A DNA stretch of 64,000 nt, from positions 7,068,001 to 7,132,000 of the forward strand of contig NZ_JANADK010000001.1 of assembly GCF_024199795.1 (NCBI RefSeq), read 5' to 3'. Below are positions 34,353 to 43,803 of the stretch, piece after piece. The notes under the pieces were generated by a model, which was not told the origin of the DNA, did no database searches, and was given only the letters and a program-made list of their open reading frames with translations. Numbering within the stretch: the first letter of the stretch is position 1; every line of letters starts with the position of its first letter. The translations under genes and the position numbers were made by a program. Origin of the DNA: Bradyrhizobium sp. CCGB01. Lineage in GTDB: Bacteria > Pseudomonadota > Alphaproteobacteria > Rhizobiales > Xanthobacteraceae.

Positions 34353-35459
34353 TTAGGCGAGAGGCAGTGCGCTGCCGGTGGCCCATGTGGCCATGACGAC
34401 ATCGCCGACGGTGAAGGGATCTGCGAAGAAGGTCTTTTCAGGCACGTAAGCGACGAACTCGTCGTCAGGCACGGTGTCGAGCATGACCTTGACGAAATAG
34501 CCCTGATATTCGATCGCGAGCACGCGGCTCGGTAACGACGTGGTGCAGCCCGGCGGCAGGTCCCTGCCCGGCCGCACCAGCGCAACATCGTCGCGGCGCA
34601 CGGCGATATCGACCTTGTCGCCGACGCTGACGGTCGGCCGCGCCTGAAGCGGCACTTCGATGCCAGAGGGCGCGGCTTGCGCGAGCGTGAAGCTGGCGCC
34701 ATTGACCTTCTCTACCCGACCGGACAGCACGTTCTGGCCGCCCATGAACTCGGCAACGTAACGATCGTGCGGATGGGCGTAGACGTCCCGCGCGGCACCT
34801 GCCTGCTTGATCTTGCCCTGTTCCATCACCACGACGAGATCGGCCAGCGCGATCGCCTCGAGCTGGGTGTGGGTGACGTGGATGAAGGTGATGCCGAGCT
34901 CCTGCTGCATCCGCCGCAGCTCCTGGCGCATCTGGACGCGGAGTTGCTCGTCGAGCGCGGACAGCGGCTCATCGAGCAGCAGCACGCGCGGCTCGGTGAT
35001 CGCGGCCCGCGCCAGCGCGACGCGCTGCTGCTGGCCGCCGGAGAGCTGCGCCGGAAGGCGATCGGCAAACTGGGTCAGCCGCACCTTCTGGATCATGGCG
35101 TCCGCGGCGCGCAGCCGATCCGTCTTGGACTGGCCGCGCACACGAAGCGCAAAGGCAATGTTCTCGCGCACGGTCAGGTGCGGAAACAGCGCGTAGGACT
35201 GGAACATCATCGCGGTGCGGCGCTGCACCGGGGCAAGGCCGACGACGTTCTGGCCGCCGATCACGATCTCGCCCGCGGTCGGGTCCTCATGGCCGGCGAT
35301 CATGCGCAGGATCGTGGTCTTGCCGCAGCCGGACGGGCCGATGAAGCAGCAATAGGCGCCGTCGGCGATTTTGAGGTTGACGCCGTCGACCACGTTAGTG
35401 ACGCCGTCAAAGCTCTTGCAGACGCCTGCCAGTTCGATATCGCCGCGATCGCTTTTCAT
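34353..35459 (-). CDS. ABC transporter ATP-binding protein (PotA-like), 368 aa
   Basis: The nucleotide-binding domain has Walker A G-P-S-G-C-G-K-T-T (41-49), the signature L-S-G-G-Q-Q-Q-R, and Walker B L-L-L-D-E-P, followed by a TOBE domain near the C-terminus. The H-loop reads V-T-H-T-Q-L-E-A where V-T-H-D-Q-x-E-A is usual; the histidine is kept. It energises an importer of the spermidine/putrescine type, whose ligand here is probably the substrate of the hydroxylase encoded downstream. Confidence 0.93.
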   Translation of the reverse strand: MKSDRGDIELAGVCKSFDGVTNVVDGVNLKIADGAYCCFIGPSGCGKTTILRMIAGHEDPTAGEIVIGGQNVVGLAPVQRRTAMMFQSYALFPHLTVRENIAFALRVRGQSKTDRLRAADAMIQKVRLTQFADRLPAQLSGGQQQRVALARAAITEPRVLLLDEPLSALDEQLRVQMRQELRRMQQELGITFIHVTHTQLEAIALADLVVVMEQGKIKQAGAARDVYAHPHDRYVAEFMGGQNVLSGRVEKVNGASFTLAQAAPSGIEVPLQARPTVSVGDKVDIAVRRDDVALVRPGRDLPPGCTTSLPSRVLAIEYQGYFVKVMLDTVPDDEFVAYVPEKTFFADPFTVGDVVMATWATGSALPLA

Positions 35460-35477
35460 TCCTGACTCAACCCTTGC

Positions 35478-36383
35478 TCAACCTTTGGCCCGGCTGCCGC
35501 GCTTCTTCTGGATCAGCACGATGGTGCCGAGGCTTGCGCCGATGACGATGAAGGAGACGATGGTGGTCACCGTGCCGAGCGCATAGAGCGAGGGCGAGGT
35601 GACGTTGAGCGTCATGCTCCAGATTTCCAGCGGCAGCGTGTTGAGCGAGCCCGCGGTCTGCAGGCTGCGCGCGAACTCGTCATAGGACAGCGTGAAGCCG
35701 AACAGCGCAACTGCGACGAGACCGGGCGCCAGTACCGGGATCATCACCAGCCAGATCGACTGCCAGCGGCTGGCGCCGAGATCATAGGCCGCCTCTTCCC
35801 AGACATGGTTGAAGCGCGACATCACCGCGAACATCACCAGTACGCCGAACGGCAGCGTCCAGGACAGCTGCGCGCCGAGCGCCGAGGTGTACCAGCTCGC
35901 ATCCAGTCCCAGCGCCTGGAACAGCAGACCCGTGCCGAGGCCGAGCACCAGGCCGGGCGCGACCAGACTGCCGATCATTATGTAAAAGACGAAGGTGTCG
36001 CCGCGGAAGCGCTTACGGAAGCCAAGCCCGGCGAGGAACGAGACCACGACGGTAATGATTGTGACGATCACCGCCAGCTTGATCGAGCGGTCGAACGAGC
36101 CCTTGACGTCGCCGGTCCGCGCTTGCGTGAACAGATCGACGAACCAATGCAGCGAATGGCCCTTCATCGGGAACACGAGCCCGCCGCGGATATCCTGGAA
36201 CGACAGGATGTAGATGCAGAACATCGGGCCGTAGAGCGCTATCACGTAAGCCGCGAACAGCGTCGCCAGCACGTAGAAGGTCCAGGGCCGGCCGCCCTTG
36301 CTCGGCGCGATCGCCTTGGTTGATGCGGGCGCGATCGTTTTGGATGTGTCGGTTTTGGGCATGTCGGCGAGAACCGCGCTCAT
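35478..36383 (-). CDS. ABC transporter permease (PotC-like), 301 aa
   Basis: Six membrane segments and the E-E-A-A-Y-D-L-G-A-S-R coupling motif identify it as an inner-membrane permease. A long cytoplasmic N-terminus rich in Thr/Lys/Ala (about 35 residues) precedes the first segment. Its ATG overlaps the stop of the other permease gene by four bases. Confidence 0.92.
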   Translation of the reverse strand: MSAVLADMPKTDTSKTIAPASTKAIAPSKGGRPWTFYVLATLFAAYVIALYGPMFCIYILSFQDIRGGLVFPMKGHSLHWFVDLFTQARTGDVKGSFDRSIKLAVIVTIITVVVSFLAGLGFRKRFRGDTFVFYIMIGSLVAPGLVLGLGTGLLFQALGLDASWYTSALGAQLSWTLPFGVLVMFAVMSRFNHVWEEAAYDLGASRWQSIWLVMIPVLAPGLVAVALFGFTLSYDEFARSLQTAGSLNTLPLEIWSMTLNVTSPSLYALGTVTTIVSFIVIGASLGTIVLIQKKRGSRAKG

Positions 36384-37258
36384 CGCGTGATCTCCTGCCT
36401 GATATCGACGGTGCGCAGGATCAGCGAGACGATCGCGACCAGCACCAGCGTCAGCAGCACCGCGCTTGCCGCCGCGGTCGGATATTGCAGCACGCCGACG
36501 TCTTCGTAGAACGCGCTGACCACGGAGGCCGAGCCGCCGCCGGACATCACCTTGACGACGAAGAAGTCGCCCATCACGATCGAGACCACGAAGATGGTGC
36601 CGAGCGCGATGCCGCTCTTGGACATCGGCACCACGATCAGGCGCATGATGTCGAAACGGCTGGCGCCCGCGTTGATCGCGGCCTCGATCAACTTCTTGTC
36701 GATCCGCGCCATGGAATTGAAGATCGGCACGATCATGAAGATCGTGAGCTGGTGGACATAGGCGATGATGACGGCGAAGTCGGAGAACAGCAGCACTTCC
36801 AGCGGCTGATGGACCACGCCGAGTGCCAGCAGCGCCTGGTTGATCAGGCCTTCCTTGCCGAGCAGCGGGATCCAGGAAATCATCCGGATGATGTTCGAGG
36901 TCCAGAACGGCACGGTGCAGAGCAGGAACAGGCCGATCGCGAGCAACTGGTTGCGGACATGGAAGACGAGGAAATAGGCGACGAAGAAGCCGATGATCAG
37001 CGTGAAGATCCAGGTCAGCACGGTGAATTTGATGGTCGCCAGATACAGTTTCAGCGTCAGGGCCGAATGCAGCACCTCGACATAGCTCGTGAGCGTAAAG
37101 TCGGGCGTCAGCCCGCCGAAGCCGTCGGTGGCGAAGAAGCTCGCGGTCAGCACGACCAGGATCGGCGCCACAAAGAACGGCACGAGCACCAGGACCAGCG
37201 GCGAGACGTAGAGCCAGCCGGCGAGATTGGCGCGTGATGGAGCTTGACTGGGCTGCAT
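36380..37258 (-). CDS. ABC transporter permease (PotB-like), 292 aa
   Basis: After a short N-terminus (M-Q-P-S-Q-A-P-S-R) come six membrane segments and the coupling motif E-A-A-I-N-A-G-A-S-R-F. The frame stays open far upstream through the binding-protein gene, but that is a shadow; ATG at 37258 has GAGG ten bases before it and gives normal length. It pairs with the adjacent PotC-like permease. Confidence 0.92.
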   Translation of the reverse strand: MQPSQAPSRANLAGWLYVSPLVLVLVPFFVAPILVVLTASFFATDGFGGLTPDFTLTSYVEVLHSALTLKLYLATIKFTVLTWIFTLIIGFFVAYFLVFHVRNQLLAIGLFLLCTVPFWTSNIIRMISWIPLLGKEGLINQALLALGVVHQPLEVLLFSDFAVIIAYVHQLTIFMIVPIFNSMARIDKKLIEAAINAGASRFDIMRLIVVPMSKSGIALGTIFVVSIVMGDFFVVKVMSGGGSASVVSAFYEDVGVLQYPTAAASAVLLTLVLVAIVSLILRTVDIRQEITR

Positions 37259-37341
37259 ATCAGCAAATGCCTCGAAGTCGGTCTCATCAGCACCGGCGCG
37301 TGACGGCGCCGGTGCTTCGTTGACGTCAGGGAAAGCAGGTT

Positions 37342-38703
37342 TCAGGCCACCTTGAAGTCGTTCCAGCGCTTGTTCATGTAGGCGGCTTCGTCCATCAGCG
37401 TGTTCCAGCAGGAGATGTTCTTGACGCGATCGAGGAACGAGCCGCCGTCGCGCTTGGTGCCGGCCTTCTCCATCGGCACGCCGTAGGGATCGTTGATGAC
37501 CTCCGGCGCCGGCTTGCCGTCGTACCAAAAATCCCATTCGGCGGCGGTCAGGAACTTCTTCGCGGTCGAGGGCACCGGGCTGTAGTAGCCGTAGCGGCCG
37601 ACGAAGCCGCCCTGCCAGCCCGAGAGATACCAGTTGAGATATTCGTAGGCGGCATCGAGCTTCTTGCCGGAGAGATGCTTCATCAGGCCCATGCCGTTGC
37701 ACCAGCCGCGATAGCCTTCCTTGCCGTTCTTGACGTTGACGGGCGCGTAGACGCAGGGGATTTCCTTGACGCGCACCGCGGCAACCGCCGGCGACCACAT
37801 CGACTGGATCACCACTTCGCCCGCGGCCATCAGCTGCACCGACTGGTCGAAGGTGGTCCAAGTCGCGCGGAATTGGCCCTGCTTCTTCAGCTCGATCAGC
37901 TTGTTGCAGGTGAAGTCGATCTCCTCCTTGGTCATGTTGCCCTTGTTGCCGTACTTGATCAGTCCGGCACTTTCGAAGCAGAGCGCGGCATCCATGATGC
38001 CGATCGCGGGCACGTCGAAGATCGCCGCCTTGCCCTTGAACTTGGGATCGATCAGGTCCTTCCATTCGGTCACTTCGTGGCCGACGAGGTCGGGGCGATA
38101 GCCGATCGAGTCAGCGTTGTAGACCTGCGGCAGGAAGGTCGCCCACTCCGTGACGCCGTCGTGCAGATCGGTGGAGACTGGCTTCGAGATGTACATGGCC
38201 TCGTAGGGCGAGATGCCCTGACGCGGGATCTTGTGGCCGTCGATCTCGCCCTTGGTGAAGATCGGCAGGATGTTGTCGAACTCCTTGATCTTCTTGACCT
38301 CGATGCCCTGGATCACGCTGCGCTTGGCGGCGAGCTTGGCCTGCCAGCCCTCGAGATCGGCGATATCGACCGTATTAGGCTGGCTTATGAAGCGGTTGAT
38401 GGCGGCCGAGGTGTCGAGGTTCTGCATGGTGACCTTGAAGCCGAGATCCTTGGCCGCCTGATCGCCGATCGCCTTCACCACCGAATAGGACACGCCGACA
38501 TGGCGCAGCTCGATGTCCTTGATCTCCTGCGCCCAGATGGTCGGGAATCCGCGGATCGCATCCGAGCCTGCGGCTGCGCCCGCAACGGCCGCTGCGCCCT
38601 TCAACAGCATGCGCCGGCTCAGCTTTTTGGTCGACTTGTCGTTCGCCTTGGCTTTCAATCCCGCCGGATTGGAAGTGGACGTCCCCTTCGTCTCGTCAGA
38701 CAT
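37342..38703 (-). CDS. ABC transporter substrate-binding protein (PotD-like), Tat-exported, 453 aa
   Basis: A twin-arginine signal (L-S-R-R-M-L-L-K-G-A-A-A-V) lies at residues 29-41 after an unusually long polar N-terminus of 28 residues. The mature part is a PotD/PotF-type binding protein (G-V-S-Y-S-V-V-K-A-I, D-L-I-D-P-K-F-K-G-K-A-A-I-F-D-V-P, Y-L-N-W-Y-L-S-G-W-Q). It is the first gene of the eight-gene operon 38703-29127, so it sets the ligand. Closest function by family is polyamine uptake, but the downstream hydroxylase and amidase point to another nitrogen compound. Confidence 0.92.
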   Translation of the reverse strand: MSDETKGTSTSNPAGLKAKANDKSTKKLSRRMLLKGAAAVAGAAAGSDAIRGFPTIWAQEIKDIELRHVGVSYSVVKAIGDQAAKDLGFKVTMQNLDTSAAINRFISQPNTVDIADLEGWQAKLAAKRSVIQGIEVKKIKEFDNILPIFTKGEIDGHKIPRQGISPYEAMYISKPVSTDLHDGVTEWATFLPQVYNADSIGYRPDLVGHEVTEWKDLIDPKFKGKAAIFDVPAIGIMDAALCFESAGLIKYGNKGNMTKEEIDFTCNKLIELKKQGQFRATWTTFDQSVQLMAAGEVVIQSMWSPAVAAVRVKEIPCVYAPVNVKNGKEGYRGWCNGMGLMKHLSGKKLDAAYEYLNWYLSGWQGGFVGRYGYYSPVPSTAKKFLTAAEWDFWYDGKPAPEVINDPYGVPMEKAGTKRDGGSFLDRVKNISCWNTLMDEAAYMNKRWNDFKVA

Positions 38704-39265
38704 GGCAACCCTCGTTGGTTACGATGAACGCTCGCACCGATCGCCATTGATCGGCTGCTTCCGTGATCAGTTGCGCGTGAGGCTAGGGGTGGGACTTTGC
38801 GAAGTAAAATTGGAAGTAAAAATTCGCCGCATAAACGCGGCTAATGGATCAGACTACTGCATTTGGTTTTGGCAGCGCGCTTAATTTGACGTCAGGATTT
38901 GCAAACGTGCGCAGTTTTAGAGCGCGATAGGTTGGATGGCATAAGGTTCGATTCCCTCAGCTAGGCCATCGATTTAGCCGACAAAAAGCAAATCCAACAA
39001 AATCAAATAGTTCTTCCGAATGGGCTTGCGCCATCCAAACGCCCAGCGCGACGTCCGCCGTTCTGCTAGGCGTAGCCGGCATGCTTTGGAAACCACGACC
39101 AAGAGTAAAATAGCGGGGCGTTCCTTACCTGCCTTCGACGAACCGCGCGCTCCCGCAATACAGTCACCAAACGCCACCTGAACAATCCAGTAAACCTCCT
39201 GCCGCGCGGCCTCGCTGGGAAACACTATTGGTCGAACGGGAGGTCGCACTTGGTCAGGTTGGCCG
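38704..39265. other. Promoter-side gap of the transport/hydroxylase operon
   Basis: 562 bases without a recognised gene. The part nearest 38704 must hold the operon promoter and leader. The rest up to the right island repeat shows no RNA gene or repeat that I can support. Confidence 0.45.
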
Positions 39266-39315
39266 CACCGCTCATAACGGTCTGGTTGCAGGTTCAAGTC
39301 CTGCCGGGCCCACCA
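39266..39315 (+). pseudogene. tRNA (CAT anticodon) 3' half, right copy
   Basis: Same 3' half as at 22511: anticodon arm ACCG-CTCATAA-CGGT, T arm GCAGG-TTCAAGT-CCTGC (one change in the loop) and acceptor CGGGCCC-A-CCA. The 5' half is missing here too. Confidence 0.85.
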
Positions 39316-39382
39316 ACATGATCAATAGCTTACTTCGTTCTCGTTGCCCGCAACGCGGCCGCCGCACCAGAAACCGCACCAG
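39266..39382 (+). repeat. Right direct repeat (candidate attachment site) of the catabolic island
   Basis: 117 bases that match 22511-22627 in length and order. Similarity continues weakly past the end (CTTTCGTTCGTG, CGCGCTCC). The two repeats enclose 16.6 kb. Confidence 0.8.
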
Positions 39383-39590
39383 GCACGCCGATCTTTCGTT
39401 CGTGAAGACGTTTCGCGCTCCATCTCCCCGGCTGTGATCTCCCTCGCAACAAGTGCCATGACCGCTAACGAACAATCTCGGAGATGGATTTTCGAACTTT
39501 GGTGCGTCCGCAAGGGGCCATTCCCGGACTCGTGCACGGCAGCAACAAGGGTTTCTGTTCGATCGCCTCGTCGGCACCCGCGCACCGCGC

Positions 39591-41138
39591 TTATTCGGGT
39601 AACCCAGCTTTGCGAAGACCCTCGGTATACAGCTTCCAGCGTGATTGCCCGCCCCGGGCGATCCACGCAGATATTGTAAAAGCGGGATCGACTTTAAGCA
39701 CATGCGCTGCCCACTCACGCGCCTCTGCGTCGCGTCCGAGATGGGCGAAAGCGGCGGCGAGACAGCGGTAAGCCGACGAATAGGGGTTCTGACGAAGGGC
39801 CTTCTTTCCAGCGACGATTGCCTCGTCAAAGCGCCCAAGCTCAATTAAGGCCACCCCCATCCCAGTAAACGGCCGGTATAGCAGCGGGTCTACCGGGCTC
39901 AAGCGGATAGCACGTTCAAAGCTGCGGAGCGCTTCCTCCGGCTGGGCTGCAATTGTATAGACCCAACCTCGGCCATTCCATGCGTGATGTGAATTTGGAT
40001 TGAGCTTGACCGCCCGCTCTGCCAGTTCGATCTCACGTTCACTATCGCTGACCATGAATGCCGAGGTTGCGGCAGCCATAGCTAACGTATCGGGATCATC
40101 ATCGTCGACGCTCAATGCATAGTGAGAAAGCCGAATTGCTTCGTTCCGCTCGGAATCAGGATCGTCAGCATAGCCAAAGAGGACGTTGTTCATGTGACAG
40201 AGACCTGCCAGAGCAGCGACAACGCCGAACCGGGGATCTAGCTCCAAAGCCCGACGAGCCAGCCTGATCGCCTCGGCCACCCCTTCACGGGTCATTGGGT
40301 AGTACTGTTGCGCGGCTCGAAGATAGAAATCATACGCGGTTAGGTCCTTCGGTCGTCGCCGCGCCGCCTCCGCAATTTCTGTTTGAAGTAATTTCGGGTG
40401 AATGGCTGAGACGACCGCGACCGTGACTTCGTCCTGAAGAACGAAAATATCAGTCAGGTCGCGCTCGAACCTGTCCACCCAAATGTGCGCGCCTGTCACC
40501 GCATCGACCAACTGCCCAGTGATGCGAACTTTGCCTGACGCCTTGCGCACCGCCCCCTCAAGGACGTAGCGCACGCCAAGTCTGCGCCCGACTTCCTTAA
40601 TATCGACGGCTCGGCCTTTGAAGGTGAAGCTAGAATTGCGAGCGATCACGAACAACGATTTGAACCGCGAGAGCGCGGTGATGATCTCCTCAACCATTCC
40701 GTCCGCAAAATATTCCTGCTCGGGATCGCCGCTCATGTTATCGAACGGCAATACCGCGATGGAGGGCTTGTCGGGGAGCGCAAGAGCGCTCTCGGGCGCA
40801 TCGCCCGGATCCGGGCCCGCAATTTGTCGCGTCTCCTGCACCTGTCCCACGAAACGGAAGCCCTTGCGCGGAAACGTCTTGATGAGGCGCTGCTCCTTGC
40901 CGGTATCGCCGATGGCCGCGCGGACAGCATTCAGGCGGGTCGTAAGCGCAGCATCGGACACAATGCGACCATTCCAAATGGCATTGATGAGGTCGCCCTT
41001 GCTGACAACCCGCTCCCTGTTGCGGATCAGGTAATCGAGCAGGTCAAAAACCTGCGGTGTGATCGACACCGCATCGGTCCGCCGATGCAGCTCGCGCCGG
41101 TTGGTGTCGAATGCATATTCCTCGAAAAGATAGCGCAA
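39591..41138 (-). CDS. Winged-helix transcriptional regulator with TPR repeats (CadC/adenylate-cyclase-associated type), 515 aa
   Basis: Residues 1-95 form an OmpR-type winged helix (Y-A-F-D-T-N-R-R-E-L, T-P-Q-V-F-D-L-L-D-Y-L-I-R-N-R-E-R-V-V-S-K, T-R-L-N-A-V-R-A-A-I-G-D). Residues about 125-245 match the FlgO-like segment common in rhizobial cyclase-like regulators (I-A-V-L-P-F-D-N-M-S-G-D-P-E-Q-E-Y-F-A-D-G). From about 260 the sequence is TPR repeats (A-L-E-L-D-P-R-F, A-V-K-L-N-P-N-S, A-I-R-L-S-P-V-D). There is no membrane segment. It begins next to the right island boundary but reads toward it, and its target is unknown. Confidence 0.9.
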   Translation of the reverse strand: MRYLFEEYAFDTNRRELHRRTDAVSITPQVFDLLDYLIRNRERVVSKGDLINAIWNGRIVSDAALTTRLNAVRAAIGDTGKEQRLIKTFPRKGFRFVGQVQETRQIAGPDPGDAPESALALPDKPSIAVLPFDNMSGDPEQEYFADGMVEEIITALSRFKSLFVIARNSSFTFKGRAVDIKEVGRRLGVRYVLEGAVRKASGKVRITGQLVDAVTGAHIWVDRFERDLTDIFVLQDEVTVAVVSAIHPKLLQTEIAEAARRRPKDLTAYDFYLRAAQQYYPMTREGVAEAIRLARRALELDPRFGVVAALAGLCHMNNVLFGYADDPDSERNEAIRLSHYALSVDDDDPDTLAMAAATSAFMVSDSEREIELAERAVKLNPNSHHAWNGRGWVYTIAAQPEEALRSFERAIRLSPVDPLLYRPFTGMGVALIELGRFDEAIVAGKKALRQNPYSSAYRCLAAAFAHLGRDAEAREWAAHVLKVDPAFTISAWIARGGQSRWKLYTEGLRKAGLPE

Positions 41139-41282
41139 GCTGCCATTCCTTCTCGGGGCCGCCTCTGTATTAGCGCATGAAGAATAAGCCGCCAGTAAGA
41201 GAAATGTAAGCCACCAGTTAAGCGCGCCGGCACCTCTTGGCGCAACCTCCGCCTGGTGAATAGTCGGGACAGGATACCCTCA

Positions 41283-41522
41283 ATGAGCACGATCCAGGGG
41301 ATTACCAAATTGGCACCGGCAACAGAAAGGCGGCAGGTCTACGGTCCTACAGAAGCATACTGGAACGCATTTCAGGAGTGGCACAAACGCCGGAGATTAC
41401 TGGCCAACTTGTGCGATTTAAGTGACAGGGAGCTTATGGATATCGGTATTACGCGCGGCGAAATCGGCTACGTCGCCTCGCACCGGGGTAGCGATCCGAG
41501 AGGCATCCTGTCTGGTGAGTGA
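41283..41522 (+). CDS. DUF1127 protein, 79 aa
   Basis: The C-terminal half reads W-H-K-R-R-R-L-L-A-N-L-C-D-L-S-D-R-E-L-M-D-I-G-I-T-R-G-E-I, the DUF1127 signature (L-x-x-L-x-D-R-E-L-x-D-I-G-x-x-R). DUF1127 proteins are small, arginine-rich and linked to RNA turnover and stress in alphaproteobacteria. ATG at 41283 is preferred to a start nine codons upstream. It is divergent from the regulator gene. Confidence 0.85.
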   Translation: MSTIQGITKLAPATERRQVYGPTEAYWNAFQEWHKRRRLLANLCDLSDRELMDIGITRGEIGYVASHRGSDPRGILSGE

Positions 41523-41871
41523 AGCCGACATCTGATAGCGGGGGAAGGTCGAACGATTAGTCACGGCCAGAAGGCGTAATTGCGCAGATGCTGACTTCCG
41601 ATATGGGTCAATCGAATCGATCGGCTATGTCCGTGGTCGCGTCCGGTCTACCACAGAGAGCTGAGGTCAACGCGAATATGGACGTTCGACGCTAAGGGCC
41701 ACGTGCGGCCGTGGCAGGGACCGCTCAGGTCGAGCGAAAGGCGAGAAAAAATTTGACGGGACGTGAACCAATTCACATCTGGCGAGGCCGGCCGGGGAAA
41801 GTATGAAGCGGTACATTAGCAGAACCAAGGTCGGGGGAACGATTGCCAAACCTGCTGCTACGGAGTGCTCC
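41523..41871. other. No gene recognised
   Basis: No convincing frame or structure. A partial ATGTCCG...GGTC-type repeat fragment lies near 41605-41630. Confidence 0.4.
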
Positions 41872-42051
41872 ATGAGCGGCGAACGGTGGCCTTACTTTGC
41901 CGGCGTTGCATCGATCATCCTAGCGATATCCTTTGCGTACTTGCTTGAACGGAAGTGCCAAAGAGAGCTTGCATTTCAACGCTCCTTTCCATCCGCTCTG
42001 TCCGAGCTAATTGTAGGAGACGAGCCGATTAGGTGTTGGTTTGATAATTGA
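41872..42051 (+). CDS. Small single-span membrane protein, 59 aa
   Basis: ATG at 41872 has GGAG eight bases upstream. The protein is M-S-G-E-R-W-P-Y-F-A-G-V-A-S-I-I-L-A-I-S-F-A-Y-L-L followed by a basic, then acidic tail. One membrane helix spans about 7-26. A longer start at 41803 is possible. No family is recognised. Confidence 0.5.
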   Translation: MSGERWPYFAGVASIILAISFAYLLERKCQRELAFQRSFPSALSELIVGDEPIRCWFDN

Positions 42052-42061
42052 TCTATGTGGA

Positions 42062-42100
42062 GGCCGGCTACTGCTCTGGGGCACAAGCAGCGGTCCGGCC
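42062..42100. terminator. Hairpin GGCCGG...CCGGCC
   Basis: GGCCGG pairs with CCGGCC, and the inner CTGCT pairs with AGCAG, about ten bases after the stop of the 41872 gene. It lacks a clear T run. It is probably a transcription end or a structured element. Confidence 0.4.
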
Positions 42101-42336
42101 CCTCGGCGAAGGAATCCGTCTACGGGCAGAAACGGCTTTGTGCATCGCAGGACGAAGCCCCCGGCGCCCCGCCCGGCCTGAGCGTTGACACGCTACCGGC
42201 CACACGCCTGTGATCACTAAAAACAACCGCGCCGGGTAATATTGAACGTGGATCGATACCGCTTGTGTTGTCCGACTTCGACTGTCACGTATCCGCGAAC
42301 TCCTACATAACCGAATGTTTGCATAGGGGTGATCCG

Positions 42337-43176
42337 ATGAATTCCAATGCAGATTTTTCGAGAATTCTAGACCGCATACTTGATACGGCGGCCGACAATT
42401 TCAGGATCGCAAAGATCCTCGTTCAAATGGGATTTGATCCCGACAACATCACCTACGACGCACTGTTCAATCGGCTGTTTGAAATTGTGTTGGCGAATAT
42501 CACGCTCGCCAACATGTTCGCCTTGGTTGGCGCCATATTCTTTGTCGCTACCTTGCTGATGCAAAGAATGGTGCCGCTGCGGGTCGCGAATATGGTCGGC
42601 TGTACATTCTTCGCAATTTCTTGCGCGCTTTCCGGAAGCGTCGCCACCTTTCTGCTTTATCTGCTGCTGTTGCCAGTCAATGCCGTTCGCCTCCGCCAAC
42701 TGCTCAAGCTCGTTAAGAAAGCACGTAACGCGACGCGGGGTGACAGGTCGATGGAATGGCTCAAACCATTCATGACCGAACGTAGATATCGCCGAGGCGA
42801 CATACTCTTCAGGAAAGGTGATGCCGCTTCGGAGATGTTCCTCATCGTCACCGGGAAGTTTCTCGTCAAAGAAATCGGCGTCGAGCTTCCGCCAGGGCGC
42901 TTCATGGGAGAGCTTGGCTTCCTCACACCCGATAACCGGCGAACCGCGACCGTCGAGTGCATAGAAGAGGGCCAAGTCCTGACCATAACTTATGAAAGGC
43001 TACTTGAAATCTATTTTCAGAGTGATCAGCAATTCGGCTACCATATCCTCCTTCTGACCAGCCAGCGTCTCCTGGAAAACAACCAACGACTCCAGGAAAG
43101 CATCTCGCGGCTGGAAGCAGCTCGCGCACAAGAGAAGGCGGCGCGACAGATGGCAGCTGCGCGGGGAGCAGCTTGA
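42337..43176 (+). CDS. Membrane protein with cyclic-nucleotide-binding domain, 279 aa
   Basis: Two to three hydrophobic segments (about residues 50-70 and 80-110) precede a cNMP-binding beta-roll at about 140-245 (Y-R-R-G-D-I-L-F-R-K-G-D-A-A-S-E-M-F-L-I-V-T-G-K, P-P-G-R-F-M-G-E-L-G-F-L, R-R-T-A-T-V-E-C), with the G-E-x-G element and no DNA-binding domain. The end is a coiled coil rich in Gln, Glu, Arg and Ala. It may sense cyclic nucleotides at the membrane. ATG at 42337 follows AGGGGTG. Confidence 0.85.
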   Translation: MNSNADFSRILDRILDTAADNFRIAKILVQMGFDPDNITYDALFNRLFEIVLANITLANMFALVGAIFFVATLLMQRMVPLRVANMVGCTFFAISCALSGSVATFLLYLLLLPVNAVRLRQLLKLVKKARNATRGDRSMEWLKPFMTERRYRRGDILFRKGDAASEMFLIVTGKFLVKEIGVELPPGRFMGELGFLTPDNRRTATVECIEEGQVLTITYERLLEIYFQSDQQFGYHILLLTSQRLLENNQRLQESISRLEAARAQEKAARQMAAARGAA

Positions 43177-43803
43177 ATGGCATTAACTACCATGGGGTAC
43201 TACTGTCGCCGCGCAGTGCGGCTCTCGCGACGCAACGATGTCCGCTTGGGGTCACAAGCGGACTCCGCTACGTTGGTCGTCGAAGGTCCGCTAACGGCCT
43301 AATAGGCGTCATCAATACCGTCGCACACGAAGGTTCGCCAAGGGCCACGGGAAGGCGTCGGGTTGACTGCGGCAGGCGTCCACAAAGGGCGGAAAAGTGG
43401 TCGAACATAGAATATGACTCAGGCGGCTCGGTGTCTCGCGGTGCGGATACAGGCAACTGACAAACGTGGGTTTATGGTGCGCTCGGAGGGCGGACTCATC
43501 TATCGTGATCTCAAGCGGCCGCCACCAAAATCAGTAGGGCCTCCACCGAAAAGGAAAAGGTGTTGATGAGTTGGCGCTTCCCGCCGGTAACGTCCCGGCT
43601 CCGCAACCGAACCCAGCTATAGTGTCTGCCAGGCAGTGGTCCGCGCGGCTCTGCGTATGGTCGCCGCCGACCCGTTGGGGTGCGGCGGCTTCCAAGGTGA
43701 ACGATCCGTAGAGGGTCGGTTTGGGGCGGTGCTCTTAGCGGGGAACCGCCCCCTTCCTTTGCGGACGTTGACAATCAACATACGTGAAAAACATCGTATT
43801 CCC
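43177..43803. other. Gene-poor stretch with interspersed repeats
   Basis: No gene recognised. ATGTCCGCTTGGGGTCACAA-GCGGAC at 43237-43262 is a short inverted-repeat element of a type scattered in the window, and repeat C lies at 43433-43520. Confidence 0.5.
43433..43520. repeat. Interspersed repeat, copy C
   Basis: Contains GCGGTGCGGATAC, ACTGACAAACGTGGGTTTA and TGGTGCGCTCGGAGGGCG, shared with copy A at 15739-15830. The right parts differ after GGAGGGCG. Confidence 0.55.

Noticed and set aside
37259..38065. A long upstream extension of the PotB-like permease frame
   Set aside because: It overlaps the binding-protein gene in another frame, lacks hydrophobic or conserved sequence, and a good start lies at 37258.
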